Assembly: GCA_902760805.1 (NCBI GenBank)
Contig: CACWHY010000005.1
Coordinates: 1 to 64,000 of the forward strand
From: Ruminococcus flavefaciens
Lineage (GTDB): Bacteria > Bacillota > Clostridia > Oscillospirales > Ruminococcaceae
Reading direction: 5' to 3'
DNA: 64,000 nucleotides
Below, piece after piece: positions 38,687 through 47,303 of this stretch. The notes under the pieces were generated by a model. It saw only the letters and a program-made list of their open reading frames with translations, ran no database searches and had not been told where the DNA came from. A program made the translations under genes and the position numbers. The first letter of the stretch is position 1; each line of letters starts with the position of its first letter.

Positions 38687-39992
38687 CCCCTTCGCCTACG
38701 TCCTTTCCGGACTTTTCGTGCTCCTTGCACACCTGGCTATGCTGGCAAACATCATGTACAACGGCAATTACGCTCAGCTCAGCGATGTTTGGACACTGGC
38801 CGGCACTGTACTGGGACTTGACCTGGCGTGGTTCATCATCATGCCATTTTTCCGCCAACACTCCCACACTGTTGACTTCATACTGATCCTGATCCTCAAC
38901 ATGAGCCTGATCTTCCAGTCCTGCTTCGGAGAAGTTCACCTGGCTCTCAAGCACATGATAACCTGTATTGCGGCACTTGCAGCCAGCAGGATCGGATTTT
39001 TCCTCTGCCGGGACCACAACTGGATCGCCAAGCAGAAAAAATTCGTCTGGATCGGCATCGGCGTGGTCATGATCATCATTCTGCTATTTACCGGAAGCCG
39101 CAGTATGTGGATCAACTTCGGCTCATTCACGATCCAGCCCTCTGAGCTGCTCAAGCCCCTGCTGGTAATGGCCTGCGCCACATCAGTGGCTGAACAGCAG
39201 AAAAAGCACAAGCTGCTGTGGTTCAATGTGGTGTGGGAAAACCTGATCCTCCTTGGTATCACCGCCGCTATCTGCCTTTTGCAGTGGTGGTGCAGAGACC
39301 TGGGAAGCATACCCACCTTCGCCGCTATCTACGCAGCAGGCTTCCTCATGAGGATCTGCTACCCCAAGGCCAAATTCTCCAAGAAGACCCTCATCGGAGC
39401 AGGTATCGCTGTTCTGGCGATTGCCGGTATCGGCATCAAGCTGGCTCCTGCCTACGTTCGGGACAGGCTTTTCGTGGATATTTGGAGCGATAAGACCGGC
39501 AACGGCTATCAGCAGTCCCAGGCGCTCATCGCTATCGCTGACGGCGGCTGGTTCGGAAAAGGCCCCGGAAAGGGCTTCCTCCACAACGTTTTTGCCTATG
39601 AGAGCGACATCGTTTTCTCCACTATCAGCGAGGAATGGGGACTTCTCTTCGCACTTATGGTGATCTTCATCATTCTGCTGATGCTGGCGATCCCCCTGAT
39701 AAATCCCGCCAGATCCTACTACCACGGAACTCTTGCGGCAGGGGTATGCGCTGCGTTCACCGTGCAGATGGCGCTGAACATCTTCGGCTCCTGCAACATG
39801 ATCCCCTTCACCGGTGTAACTATCCCATTCATCTCAATGGGAGGCACCTCCATGGTCACCAGCGGACTCATGGCAGGTATGCTCATCGCCTCTCAGTCAC
39901 CGGAATTCGGCAAGCTGCCAACGAAAAAGGCTCCGGCTAAGAAGAAAAAGCCCGCAAGCCGTCCGGCTGTCAGAAAGGGGGCACAGGCATGA
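38676..39992 (+). CDS. SEDS family glycosyltransferase (FtsW/RodA/SpoVE)
   Basis: This 438-aa membrane protein has about 10 spans. The SEDS landmarks are GSFTIQPSELLKPLLV, CRDLGSIPTFAAIYAAGF and the C-terminal PFTGVTIPFISMGGTSMV. SEDS proteins polymerise lipid II into glycan strands. The C-terminal tail (about 418-438) is rich in Lys, Pro and Ala. The stop overlaps the PBP gene by 4 nt, matching the usual SEDS/class B PBP partnership. FtsW, RodA or SpoVE cannot be told apart, but the FHA partner resembles the actinobacterial FhaB/RodA/PbpA cluster. Confidence 0.9.
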   Translation: MKNNPFAYVLSGLFVLLAHLAMLANIMYNGNYAQLSDVWTLAGTVLGLDLAWFIIMPFFRQHSHTVDFILILILNMSLIFQSCFGEVHLALKHMITCIAALAASRIGFFLCRDHNWIAKQKKFVWIGIGVVMIIILLFTGSRSMWINFGSFTIQPSELLKPLLVMACATSVAEQQKKHKLLWFNVVWENLILLGITAAICLLQWWCRDLGSIPTFAAIYAAGFLMRICYPKAKFSKKTLIGAGIAVLAIAGIGIKLAPAYVRDRLFVDIWSDKTGNGYQQSQALIAIADGGWFGKGPGKGFLHNVFAYESDIVFSTISEEWGLLFALMVIFIILLMLAIPLINPARSYYHGTLAAGVCAAFTVQMALNIFGSCNMIPFTGVTIPFISMGGTSMVTSGLMAGMLIASQSPEFGKLPTKKAPAKKKKPASRPAVRKGAQA

Positions 39993-41344
39993 AGAGCATC
40001 AAGCGCACTCAGCGGATCATCACTCTTTTCCTGCTGCTTTTCATCGCAGGGATGGCTGCTCTTGTGATAAAGATCCAGCGTGAGGCTCCCTTCTACATGA
40101 TGAACTCCGACAAGCACGAGCTGGGAATGGTCTACGACCGCACAGGCGAAGTGATCTTCGACGGATCCGGAAAAACTCAGTTCGCCGACGGAGCCCTCAT
40201 CGACCTGGGCAACCTTATCGGCGACGACAAGGGTCAGATGACCAACACCCTTGTTGCCCAGAATATCGACAAGCTCAACAATTACAGCTTCAACGCAGGC
40301 CTTGTGCGTGAGGGCGGAAAGGCTGCGATCTACACCACCATCGACCACTATGCCAACAGGGCGGTCTACAACGCTTACATGGGCGCAAAGGGCTGTGCAG
40401 TGGCTTATAACTACAAGACCGGTGAGATCCTGGTCTGCACCAGCCTGCCAAACATCGACGTCACCAAGGGATACGACGGTATCGCCGATCTTGAGAGCGG
40501 GACTCTCATCTCCAAGGCTCTATACGGAACTGTTCCTGGCTCTACTCAGAAGGTCTCGACCGTTATCTCTGCTCTGGAGATCATGGGGCCGGACAAGCTG
40601 TTCGCCAAGAGCTATAACTGCTCAGGACACTATACAAACAAGACAGGCGGCGTCATCGACTGCCACAACACCTACGGCCACGGCGACCAGAATATCCAGC
40701 AGGCCGTTGAGAACAGCTGCAACCCATTCTTCGCACAGCTGGTCTCTGACCCGGATATGCCTCTGAGCAGTATCGAGAAGGTCTACACAAAGCTGGGCTA
40801 TGCGGTAAACGGCGCCAAGGAGCAGTACATCGACATCGACGGTATCCAGTGCGAAAAGGCCTCCACTACCCTTGTGGACTCCGATGATTTCAACACTCAG
40901 TGGGCCTGTATCGGTCAGGGCGAGACTCTGGTCAGCCCCATGCAGCTCATGATGTGGCAGAGCGCCATCGCCAACGGCACCGGCAAAATGACCATGCCCC
41001 ACCTTATCGACCGTGTCACCGACGTATACGGCGATGTTTCGGAGCTGAGCAAGACCTCCTACAGCAAGCAGCTCTTCTCCGAGGAGACCGCCTCCACCAT
41101 GCGCCAGATCCTTCTCACCAACGGCGCAAACCACTACACCGGCTCGATCCCCGGCTTCACCCTTGGCATAAAGAGCGGTACCGCTCAGGTAAAGGAGGGC
41201 GCTGAGGACAACTCTCTGCTGGTGGGCTTCGTGGACGACCCAAGGCACCCTATCGCCTTCTGCGTTTTGCTGGAAAACCGCTACAGCACCCCAGTCACCA
41301 GCGAACAAATAGTCAGCACCATGCTCAATGCGATCTGCAATTAA
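39989..41344 (+). CDS. Class B penicillin-binding transpeptidase
   Basis: This 451-aa protein has one N-terminal span (about 10-30) and a transpeptidase domain with the three active-site motifs: STQK (in VPGSTQKVS), SCN (in ENSCNPFF) and KSGT (in GIKSGTAQV). The pedestal domain is short, as in PbpA-like enzymes. It cross-links stem peptides made on strands from the SEDS partner. Beta-lactam binding is expected from the family. Confidence 0.92.
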   Translation: MKSIKRTQRIITLFLLLFIAGMAALVIKIQREAPFYMMNSDKHELGMVYDRTGEVIFDGSGKTQFADGALIDLGNLIGDDKGQMTNTLVAQNIDKLNNYSFNAGLVREGGKAAIYTTIDHYANRAVYNAYMGAKGCAVAYNYKTGEILVCTSLPNIDVTKGYDGIADLESGTLISKALYGTVPGSTQKVSTVISALEIMGPDKLFAKSYNCSGHYTNKTGGVIDCHNTYGHGDQNIQQAVENSCNPFFAQLVSDPDMPLSSIEKVYTKLGYAVNGAKEQYIDIDGIQCEKASTTLVDSDDFNTQWACIGQGETLVSPMQLMMWQSAIANGTGKMTMPHLIDRVTDVYGDVSELSKTSYSKQLFSEETASTMRQILLTNGANHYTGSIPGFTLGIKSGTAQVKEGAEDNSLLVGFVDDPRHPIAFCVLLENRYSTPVTSEQIVSTMLNAICN

Positions 41345-41407
41345 CTGGCATAATGACCAGATCTGTGAGAAAAGCCTGTACAGTTTCAACAAATTTGACA
41401 GAAATAC

Positions 41408-41436
41408 TTGTAATTCATTGCCGCCCATGGTATAAT
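41408..41436 (+). promoter_or_regulatory. Promoter of the HPF gene
   Basis: TTGTAA (41408-41413), a 17-nt spacer, TATAAT (41431-41436). Confidence 0.75.
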
Positions 41437-41489
41437 ATAACCATAAACTAAGCTGCTCTTAGGAACAGCCCAAAGGAGGACATCTATCT

Positions 41490-42017
41490 ATGAAAACAAC
41501 TATCACCGCTAAGAAAATGCAGGTACCACAGAACTTCACAGAATACGCAGAAAAGAGGATCGATTCAAAGCTTGATAAATTCTTCGGCAGTGAGGCCGAC
41601 GCAAAGATCGTAATGTCCGAGGTCAAGAACCAGATCATTTTAGAGCTTACAGTTAAATACAACAGCATGATCTTCCGTGCTCAGAATACAGCCGCTGATA
41701 AGGCCGACGCTCTGGACGCTTCTATCGACAAGATCATCAGACAGATCCGCAAGAACAAGACCAAGGTGGAGAAGAAGCTGAAGGATACAGCCTTTAAGGA
41801 TGCCTTCGCTGAGCCCGTTGATGAGGTCCCCGATTACGAGGTCATCAAGCACAAGAAGTTCAAGATGCGTCCCATGGACGTTGAGGAGGCTATCCTCCAG
41901 ATGAATCTGCTCAGCCACGAGTTCTTCATGTTCACCAACGCCGCTACCGGCCAGATCAACGTGGTTTACCTCCGTGATGACGGAAAGTACGCTGTTCTTG
42001 AGCCCGACATGGAATAA
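41490..42017 (+). CDS. hpf: Ribosome hibernation promoting factor, long form
   Basis: This 175-aa protein has an N-terminal S30AE domain (about 1-100, beta-alpha with FTEYAEKRIDSKLDKFF) and a C-terminal dimerisation domain (about 120-175, EAILQMNLLSHEFFMFTNAATGQINVVYLR). The long form dimerises 70S ribosomes into inactive 100S particles in stationary phase. AAAGGAGG precedes the ATG. It is a single-gene unit with its own promoter and terminator. Confidence 0.94.
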   Translation: MKTTITAKKMQVPQNFTEYAEKRIDSKLDKFFGSEADAKIVMSEVKNQIILELTVKYNSMIFRAQNTAADKADALDASIDKIIRQIRKNKTKVEKKLKDTAFKDAFAEPVDEVPDYEVIKHKKFKMRPMDVEEAILQMNLLSHEFFMFTNAATGQINVVYLRDDGKYAVLEPDME

Positions 42018-42028
42018 CTTACGACAAA

Positions 42029-42052
42029 ATGCGGAGCCTTTGTGCTCCGCAT
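42029..42052 (+). terminator. Terminator of the HPF gene
   Basis: ATGCGGAGC and GCTCCGCAT pair around CTTTGT, then ATTTTAT. The downstream gene starts 25 nt later. Confidence 0.75.
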
Positions 42053-42076
42053 ATTTTATATGATAGGAGAATTTTT

Positions 42077-42748
42077 ATGGACGCTAATAAAAAAGCCGTT
42101 ATCGAAGCAAGGATCATGGCAGTTGGCGAGAAGCTGAAAAAGAACAACATGGAGTTCTATTACGCTCCCACAGCCGCTGATGTCTGTCCGATCGTGGACT
42201 CACTCATGAAGGAGGGCGACACCGTTACTCACGGCGGAAGCGTTTCTATGGGCGAGTGCGGGATCATGGAGCTGCTGAAGTCCGGCAAGTACAACTACCT
42301 CGACCGCAGCAAGGCCACTACCCCAGAGGAGACCAAGGAGATCTACCGCCAGGCATTTTTCGCAGACGTTTACATTTCCAGCGCCAACGCTATCACCGAG
42401 GACGGCGTGCTCTACAACGTTGACGGAAACTCAAACCGTATCGCCGCTATCGCCTACGGTCCGGATTCAGTCATCGTGATCGCCGGCTACAACAAGATCG
42501 TGAAGGATCTGAATGAGGCTGAGATCCGTGTAAAGCGTGAGGCTGCTCCCCCAAACTGCGTGAGACTGAGCTGTGAGACTCCCTGCGCCAAGACAGGCAA
42601 GTGCGTTTCTCTGTCTAAGGCTGACCGCCAGATTAGCGACGGCTGCGGCGGTGACGGAAGGATCTGCTGCAACTACCTCATCTCCGCACAGCAGCGCCAC
42701 AAGGGCAGGATCAAGGTGATCATCGTGGGCGAAGAGCTGGGTTATTGA
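42077..42748 (+). CDS. LUD domain protein (LutC/DUF162-like)
   Basis: This 223-aa protein has the LUD fold: an N-terminal helix region, then GDTVTHGGSVSMGECGIMELL, VYISSANAITEDGVLYNVDGN and a C-terminal Cys cluster (SCETPCAKTGKC and DGCGGDGRICCNY). LutC proteins act in lactate oxidation with LutA and LutB, but neither is nearby, and standalone LUD proteins like this are common in clostridia without a known role. The Cys-rich tail might bind metal. ATAGGAGA precedes the ATG. It may be read through from the HPF terminator. Confidence 0.82.
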   Translation: MDANKKAVIEARIMAVGEKLKKNNMEFYYAPTAADVCPIVDSLMKEGDTVTHGGSVSMGECGIMELLKSGKYNYLDRSKATTPEETKEIYRQAFFADVYISSANAITEDGVLYNVDGNSNRIAAIAYGPDSVIVIAGYNKIVKDLNEAEIRVKREAAPPNCVRLSCETPCAKTGKCVSLSKADRQISDGCGGDGRICCNYLISAQQRHKGRIKVIIVGEELGY

Positions 42749-42766
42749 TCCCAGCCGAGAAATACA

Positions 42767-42791
42767 AAAAAGCTCCCTTTCGGGAGCTTTT
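42767..42791. terminator. Bidirectional terminator ending the his operon
   Basis: AAAAAGCTCCC and GGGAGCTTTT pair around TTTC. It lies between the LUD gene and hisE. Confidence 0.9.
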
Positions 42792-42792
42792 C

Positions 42793-43131
42793 TCATGTGT
42801 TCTTGTCCACCTGGTGGAATTTTTTCAGATTGCCGATCTTCTCGTTGCGCTCGTCAAGGACCTTCTCCACGTCGGACCACTCAAGGCCCTGATTTGCACA
42901 GAGCACCATAACATGGTAGAGCAGGTCGTTGATCTCGTTCATCAGCTCGTCGTTGTCGCCGTTTTTAGCAGCGATAACTGTCTCGGTAGCCTCCTCGCCC
43001 ACCTTCTTGCAGATCTTGTCAACGCCCTTGTCGAAAAGATAGCAGGTGTAGGAATTCTCCGCAGCAGTGCCGTTCTCGAACTGCTTCTTGCGCTCTTTGA
43101 TCACCTCAAAAATTTCCTCATAAACTGTCAT
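42793..43131 (-). CDS. hisE: Phosphoribosyl-ATP pyrophosphatase
   Basis: This 112-aa protein is an all-helical MazG-like enzyme with KVGEEATETVIAAKNGD and ELMNEINDLLYHVMVL, the two Glu-rich metal-binding helices. It removes pyrophosphate from phosphoribosyl-ATP, the second step of histidine synthesis. It is the last gene of the operon and follows hisI by 5 nt. HisE and HisI are separate here, not fused. Confidence 0.94.
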   Translation of the reverse strand: MTVYEEIFEVIKERKKQFENGTAAENSYTCYLFDKGVDKICKKVGEEATETVIAAKNGDNDELMNEINDLLYHVMVLCANQGLEWSDVEKVLDERNEKIGNLKKFHQVDKNT

Positions 43132-43136
43132 TGCAA

Positions 43137-43481
43137 TTACTCCTCACTATTATAGATCTCGTTGAAAAAGCAGCTGTAGCTGCCGGTGTGACAGGCCACT
43201 CCGGTCTGCTCCACGTTCACCAGAAGGGTGTCGTCGTCGCAGTCGCCGTAAATAGAGACCACCTTCTGAAGGTGTCCGGATGTGGCGCCCTTGTTCCAAT
43301 ATTCCTGACGGGAGCGGCTCCAGAACCATGTGTAGCCGGTCTCCAGGGTCTTTCTAAGGCTCTCCTTGTTCATATAGGCCAGCATGAGCACGGTCTTTGT
43401 GTTGACCTCATAGCAGATCGCCGGTATGAGCTCGCCCTTCTTGAAAAACCTGTCAAGGTCGTTTATGTCGATCTTTACCAT
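43137..43481 (-). CDS. hisI: Phosphoribosyl-AMP cyclohydrolase
   Basis: This 114-aa protein has the signature [23 protein letters not shown], followed by [21 protein letters not shown] with metal-binding Asp and Cys residues. It opens the purine ring in the third step of histidine synthesis. AAAGGAG precedes the ATG, and a GNAT gene lies upstream. Confidence 0.95.
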   Translation of the reverse strand: MVKIDINDLDRFFKKGELIPAICYEVNTKTVLMLAYMNKESLRKTLETGYTWFWSRSRQEYWNKGATSGHLQKVVSIYGDCDDDTLLVNVEQTGVACHTGSYSCFFNEIYNSEE

Positions 43482-43493
43482 ACTTTTCTCCTT

Positions 43494-43895
43494 TCAAGTC
43501 CAGAGGCTGGTGATGAACATGGGCGAGCTGACTTCCGACTTCTCAAAGCCGCAGTTCTCGTAGAACTTCATCTCGTTGTTGTAGGCGATAACGATCAGCC
43601 GCAGATAATCGGCGTATTTCTCCTTGACCATGCCGACCAAAGTTCGTCCGATCGTCTGGCCGTGGTAGTCGGGATCCACCAGCAGATAGTGGACGTATGC
43701 GGTCATAACGCCGTCGTCCATTGCGCAGATCAGTCCCACCAGCTTATCGCCGTCCCATGCGCTGTAGACCGTGGAGAAGTTCTCCATGGCGGTCTTCAGC
43801 TTGTCCGGATAGTGGCCTGATGACCACTCCACTGAGAGGAAGAGCCTCTCCAGCTCCTCCGCTGAAAATCCATGTATATCCCTGTATTCTATCAT
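43494..43895 (-). CDS. GNAT acetyltransferase in the his operon
   Basis: This 133-aa protein has the GNAT core: YVHYLLVDPDYHGQTIGRTLV supplies the acetyl-CoA pyrophosphate loop (QxxGxT variant), and YNNEMKFYENCGFE the C-terminal strand. Substrate unknown. It lies between the deaminase-like gene and hisI with a 1-nt gap upstream, so it is co-transcribed with histidine genes without an evident role in that pathway. Confidence 0.85.
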   Translation of the reverse strand: MIEYRDIHGFSAEELERLFLSVEWSSGHYPDKLKTAMENFSTVYSAWDGDKLVGLICAMDDGVMTAYVHYLLVDPDYHGQTIGRTLVGMVKEKYADYLRLIVIAYNNEMKFYENCGFEKSEVSSPMFITSLWT

Positions 43896-43896
43896 T

Positions 43897-44292
43897 TTAC
43901 CCTATCCACCACTGGGGAGTGATCTCCCCAAGAGTGATGACCTCCTCATTTTCGTAGTCCAGCATTATCTCGATGCCCTTGTAGTCCTCCGGCATGAGCT
44001 GCACCATGAGCTCACGGCAGGCTCCGCAGGGAGCGCCCTTGCCCTTATTTGGAGGGATACAAAGTACTCGCCTGATCTTGTCCTCGCCGTTTGTCACCAT
44101 GTTGAAAATGGCGTTTCGCTCGGCACAGATCCCCAGTGTCGAGCAGGTATCCATGCACACCCCTGTGTAGATCTTGCCGGAGCTGCTCAGCACCGCCGCC
44201 GAGACCTCCCCGGCAGTGACGTACTCCGAGATCCGCCTAGGAGCAAGAACAGCCTTTGCAGCCGCATACATTTCCTTCCAAATATCGTCCAT
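43897..44292 (-). CDS. Cytidine/blasticidin deaminase-like protein
   Basis: This 131-aa zinc protein carries CAERNAIFN (His replaced by Cys as in cytidine deaminase) and PCGACRELM, which together provide the three Cys ligands and the catalytic Glu. The nucleoside substrate is uncertain; the length fits cytidine deaminase, but blasticidin-S deaminase-like enzymes are similar. It overlaps none of its neighbours and sits between hisF and a GNAT gene. Confidence 0.82.
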   Translation of the reverse strand: MDDIWKEMYAAAKAVLAPRRISEYVTAGEVSAAVLSSSGKIYTGVCMDTCSTLGICAERNAIFNMVTNGEDKIRRVLCIPPNKGKGAPCGACRELMVQLMPEDYKGIEIMLDYENEEVITLGEITPQWWIG

Positions 44293-44295
44293 GGC

Positions 44296-45051
44296 TCACC
44301 TCATGATAACGCCACGCTGACGGCAGTATTCCTTGACCTGACCCACAGTCAGCTCCTTGAAGTGGAAAAGCGAAGCCGCCAGAGCCGCAGTTGCCCCTGT
44401 TTTCTCGAAGACCTCGTAGAAATCCCCGATCTTTCCGGCACCGCCGCTGGCGATCACCGGGATCGAGCAGTTATCGCAGACCGCTCGGAGCATATCTATG
44501 TCGAAGCCCTCCTTGGTGCCGTCTGCATCGATCGAATTCAGACAGATCTCGCCGGCGCCCAGCTTCTCGATGGTGTGTACCCAGTCGATAAGGTCGATCC
44601 CCATGTCAACTCTTCCGCCGTTGATGTAGACCGTCCACTTCTGGTCGCCGATCTTCTTAGCGTCGATCCCCACGCAGATGCACTGGCTGCCGAAAATGTC
44701 GGCGCCGTCCTTGATCAGCTGGGGATTTTTCACAGCCTGAGAGTTCACCGACACCTTGTCAGCTCCTGCACGAAGAGTCTCACGAATGTCGTCAACAGTC
44801 TTTATTCCTCCGCCAACAGTCAGCGGCACGAAGACCTTCTTGGCAGTTTCCCGAACAACGTCCAGGAAGACTCCCCTGCCCTCGAAGGAAGCCGTGATAT
44901 CGTAGAAAACGATCTCATCGGCGCCCTGCTTGTTGTATTCCTCAGCGCACTCCACAGGGTCGCCCACGTCCCGGACTCCCTCGAAATTCACGCCCTTCAC
45001 CACCTTGCCGTTTCGCACGTCAAGGCAGGGTATTATTCTTTTTGCAAGCAT
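44296..45051 (-). CDS. hisF: Imidazole glycerol phosphate synthase, cyclase subunit
   Basis: This 251-aa TIM barrel opens [19 protein letters not shown], has the catalytic Asp pair in CLDV and [11 protein letters not shown], and the phosphate loops VGGGI and ASGGAG. With HisH it forms imidazole glycerol phosphate and AICAR from PRFAR and glutamine-derived ammonia. GAGGTG precedes the ATG. hisH lies four genes upstream. Confidence 0.96.
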   Translation of the reverse strand: MLAKRIIPCLDVRNGKVVKGVNFEGVRDVGDPVECAEEYNKQGADEIVFYDITASFEGRGVFLDVVRETAKKVFVPLTVGGGIKTVDDIRETLRAGADKVSVNSQAVKNPQLIKDGADIFGSQCICVGIDAKKIGDQKWTVYINGGRVDMGIDLIDWVHTIEKLGAGEICLNSIDADGTKEGFDIDMLRAVCDNCSIPVIASGGAGKIGDFYEVFEKTGATAALAASLFHFKELTVGQVKEYCRQRGVIMR

Positions 45052-45081
45052 TTTAGCACCTCTTTTTCCTCAGATCTAGGA

Positions 45082-45276
45082 TCAGAATAACGTGTATTTC
45101 AGCATCAGCAGAGCGGCCATTCCGCCAAATCCCAGGATCGCTCCGCCTGCCTTCTTTACCTTGTCAATTGCCGCCGGGTCGTCACGCATATCAGCTCTGA
45201 CGGCCTTTTCGGGAGCAATCGTCATGAAAAGTCCCAGGGCGATCATTATCAAAAGTGCAATAAGTCCGATCGACAT
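45082..45276 (-). CDS. Small membrane protein between hisA and hisF
   Basis: This 64-aa protein has two hydrophobic helices (about 2-20 and 44-62) joined by a charged stretch, KAVRADMRDDPAAIDKVKK. The ATG at 45276 follows GGGAGG at seven bases, which marks it as a real gene; longer readings upstream run through hisA. The family is not recognised with confidence (DUF6199-like is possible). It sits in the middle of the his operon with no obvious enzymatic role. Confidence 0.72.
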   Translation of the reverse strand: MSIGLIALLIMIALGLFMTIAPEKAVRADMRDDPAAIDKVKKAGGAILGFGGMAALLMLKYTLF

Positions 45277-45280
45277 AAGA

Positions 45281-46006
45281 TCACCTCCCAGCGTACTCAA
45301 TGGCCTCACGAAGGTCGAGAGTTCCCTTGTAAATGGATTTTCCGCAGATCGTACCGTACAGTCCCATTTCCTTGCAGGCGATGATGTCCTCCATGGTGTG
45401 TACTCCGCCTGAGGCAACGATATTTGCGCTGCCCTTAACGGCCTCATTCAGAGCGAAGAGCTGCTCACGGTTGACGCCGGAAAGTGTTCCGTCCTTGGAA
45501 ATATCGGTGAAAATGAAGTATCTCACACCGGCCTGGATCATTTTCTTCGCCAGGTCGATGTAGTTCACGTCTGAGCTCTCCAGCCAGCCCTCAGTTGCCA
45601 CCATGCCGTTCATTGCGTCGATCCCAACAACGATCTTCTCGCTGCCGAATTTCTCCACAGCATCGCTGACCAGCTTAGGATCCTTCAGCGCAACTGACCC
45701 CAGGATCACACGGGTGATGCCCATTTCAAGGTACTCACGGATCGTCTCCAGAGAGCGGATACCGCCGCCCAGCTCCACCTTCAGGCCGGTCTTTTCGGCA
45801 ACATCGGTGTAGATCTTGGTGTTCACCGGTCTGCCCTCCTTGGCGCCGTCCAGGTCCACCATGTGGATCCACTGAGCACCGGCGGCCTCGAAGCTCCGTG
45901 CGGTCTCCAGATAGTCAGAGGCCACCTTCTCCACGGTGGAAAAGTCCCCCTTGAAGAGCCGGACGCAGTTGCCGTCCTTTATGTCGATTGCAGGAAAGAT
46001 CAGCAT
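45281..46006 (-). CDS. hisA: Phosphoribosylformimino-AICAR ribotide isomerase
   Basis: This TIM-barrel protein of about 241 aa has LIFPAIDIKDGNCVRL with the catalytic Asp, a second Asp in FTDISKDGT, and the phosphate loops LGGGIR and ASGGV. It isomerises ProFAR to PRFAR. AAGGAG stands seven bases before the ATG at 46006; an ATG two codons earlier is too close to it. It follows the phosphatase gene by 11 nt. Confidence 0.95.
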   Translation of the reverse strand: MLIFPAIDIKDGNCVRLFKGDFSTVEKVASDYLETARSFEAAGAQWIHMVDLDGAKEGRPVNTKIYTDVAEKTGLKVELGGGIRSLETIREYLEMGITRVILGSVALKDPKLVSDAVEKFGSEKIVVGIDAMNGMVATEGWLESSDVNYIDLAKKMIQAGVRYFIFTDISKDGTLSGVNREQLFALNEAVKGSANIVASGGVHTMEDIIACKEMGLYGTICGKSIYKGTLDLREAIEYAGR

Positions 46007-46017
46007 ATTCATTCTCC

Positions 46018-46701
46018 TTATAGTAGTTTTTTTCGTATCATATCAGCGTGTCCGGCAGTGAGTCCGATCTGCTGAAAATAGCCTTCCACGGTGCCGAAGC
46101 GCTCCGTGAAGAGCCTCATGAAGCCCTCCATACTGCGCTCGTTTGCCAGCACGATGCGGCGGTCGACCTCTGGGTGAGCTGCCAGGAAAGCCTCCAGCTT
46201 CTCCTTGTTATACTCACGGCTGAGGACGTAGTTCTCCACGATCGAAGAGGGCTCTCCATGGCAGGCCATAAGGATCACGGCGCTCACCACGCCTGTGCGG
46301 TCCTTTCCGGCTGTGCAGTGGAAGAGCACACCCTCCGGCGCCTCCGCAATGGCCTTCATGACCTGCGGCATATTTTCCGCCAGAGCAATGCTCATGTAGG
46401 ACTCCGGCACAGCCTCCAAGCTCTCCGGAGGATAGCTCCCCTCGGTTATGGGGAAGTGAAAATACCGGAACTCCGGCCTTTGCGCAAGGGTATTAGGCTT
46501 TTTTTCAGCCTCAGCCTCAGTACGCAGGTCTATGATAGTAGTCATCCGGTTAGAAAGCAGCGTTTCCACGTCTTCCTCAGAGGGCTCCACCGGCACATCG
46601 CTCCGCCAGAAAACTCCGTTTTTCGTGAGATCACCGCCCTTTACAGGTATCCCTCCAAGCTCCCTCGTATTCGCTGAGGAAGAAAGCAGGCTCCTTCTCA
46701 C
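46018..46701 (-). CDS. HCX5R tyrosine/lipid-type phosphatase in the his operon
   Basis: This 227-aa protein is a Y_phosphatase3 (LipA/PTP-like) enzyme: NTRELGGIPVKGG and VFWRSDVP near the N-terminus, TIIDLRTEAEAE, and the P-loop HCTAGKDRTG with Cys and Arg of the HCX5R motif. Family members remove phosphate from Tyr, phosphoinositides or small molecules. It starts 4 nt before the hisH stop and precedes hisA, so it is made with histidine enzymes. No other histidinol-phosphate phosphatase (HisJ, HisN or HisB N-domain) is in this complete operon, which makes that substrate plausible. This is inference. Confidence 0.88.
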   Translation of the reverse strand: MRRSLLSSSANTRELGGIPVKGGDLTKNGVFWRSDVPVEPSEEDVETLLSNRMTTIIDLRTEAEAEKKPNTLAQRPEFRYFHFPITEGSYPPESLEAVPESYMSIALAENMPQVMKAIAEAPEGVLFHCTAGKDRTGVVSAVILMACHGEPSSIVENYVLSREYNKEKLEAFLAAHPEVDRRIVLANERSMEGFMRLFTERFGTVEGYFQQIGLTAGHADMIRKKLL

Positions 46702-47303
46702 TTGGCCAGCTCAGCAAAACTGCGGAGGATCTTCAGGCCTGTTTCGCCGGATTTTTCCGGGTGGAACTGTGCTCCGTAGACGAAATTTCCGTCCCACACA
46801 AGCGCCGGAACTCTTCCGCCGTACTGGCTGTATGCAGCGATGAACTTGTCCTCGGTCTCGGCCTTGTAGGAATGAACGAAGTACACGAACTCCTCGTCGC
46901 CGATGTTCGCCAGCAGCGGACAGTCGTTCAGCTTCTCCAGCTTGTTCCAGCCCATGTGGGGGATTATCAGGCCGGGCTCCTCCATTTTGCGGACGCTTCC
47001 GGGGATAAGTCCCAGACCGTCGCATTCGCCGAACTCATAGCCCTTCTCGAAGATCACCTGCATTCCCAGGCAGATACCCAGGAAAGGCTTCTTCTTGGAC
47101 TCCTCACGGATAACGGGCACCAGGCCGGACTTCTCCAGCATTTCCATGGCAGCCGGGAAGGCTCCCACGCCGGGAAGAATGATCTCATCGGCCTCACGAA
47201 CGGACTTTTCGTCCTTCACAAGAGCGCTTTCCAGCCCCAGGTAGTCCAGGGCGTTCTTCACACTGAAAATATTTCCAGCGCCGTAGTCGATTATGGCTAT
47301 CAT
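46698..47303 (-). CDS. hisH: Imidazole glycerol phosphate synthase, glutaminase subunit
   Basis: This 201-aa class I amidotransferase has the nucleophile Cys in FLGICLGMQVIF and the His/Glu of GAQFHPEKSG. It supplies ammonia to HisF. The ATG at 47303 overlaps the hisB stop (TGATG), with AGGAG seven bases upstream; a GTG one codon earlier is less likely. Confidence 0.95.
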   Translation of the reverse strand: MIAIIDYGAGNIFSVKNALDYLGLESALVKDEKSVREADEIILPGVGAFPAAMEMLEKSGLVPVIREESKKKPFLGICLGMQVIFEKGYEFGECDGLGLIPGSVRKMEEPGLIIPHMGWNKLEKLNDCPLLANIGDEEFVYFVHSYKAETEDKFIAAYSQYGGRVPALVWDGNFVYGAQFHPEKSGETGLKILRSFAELAK

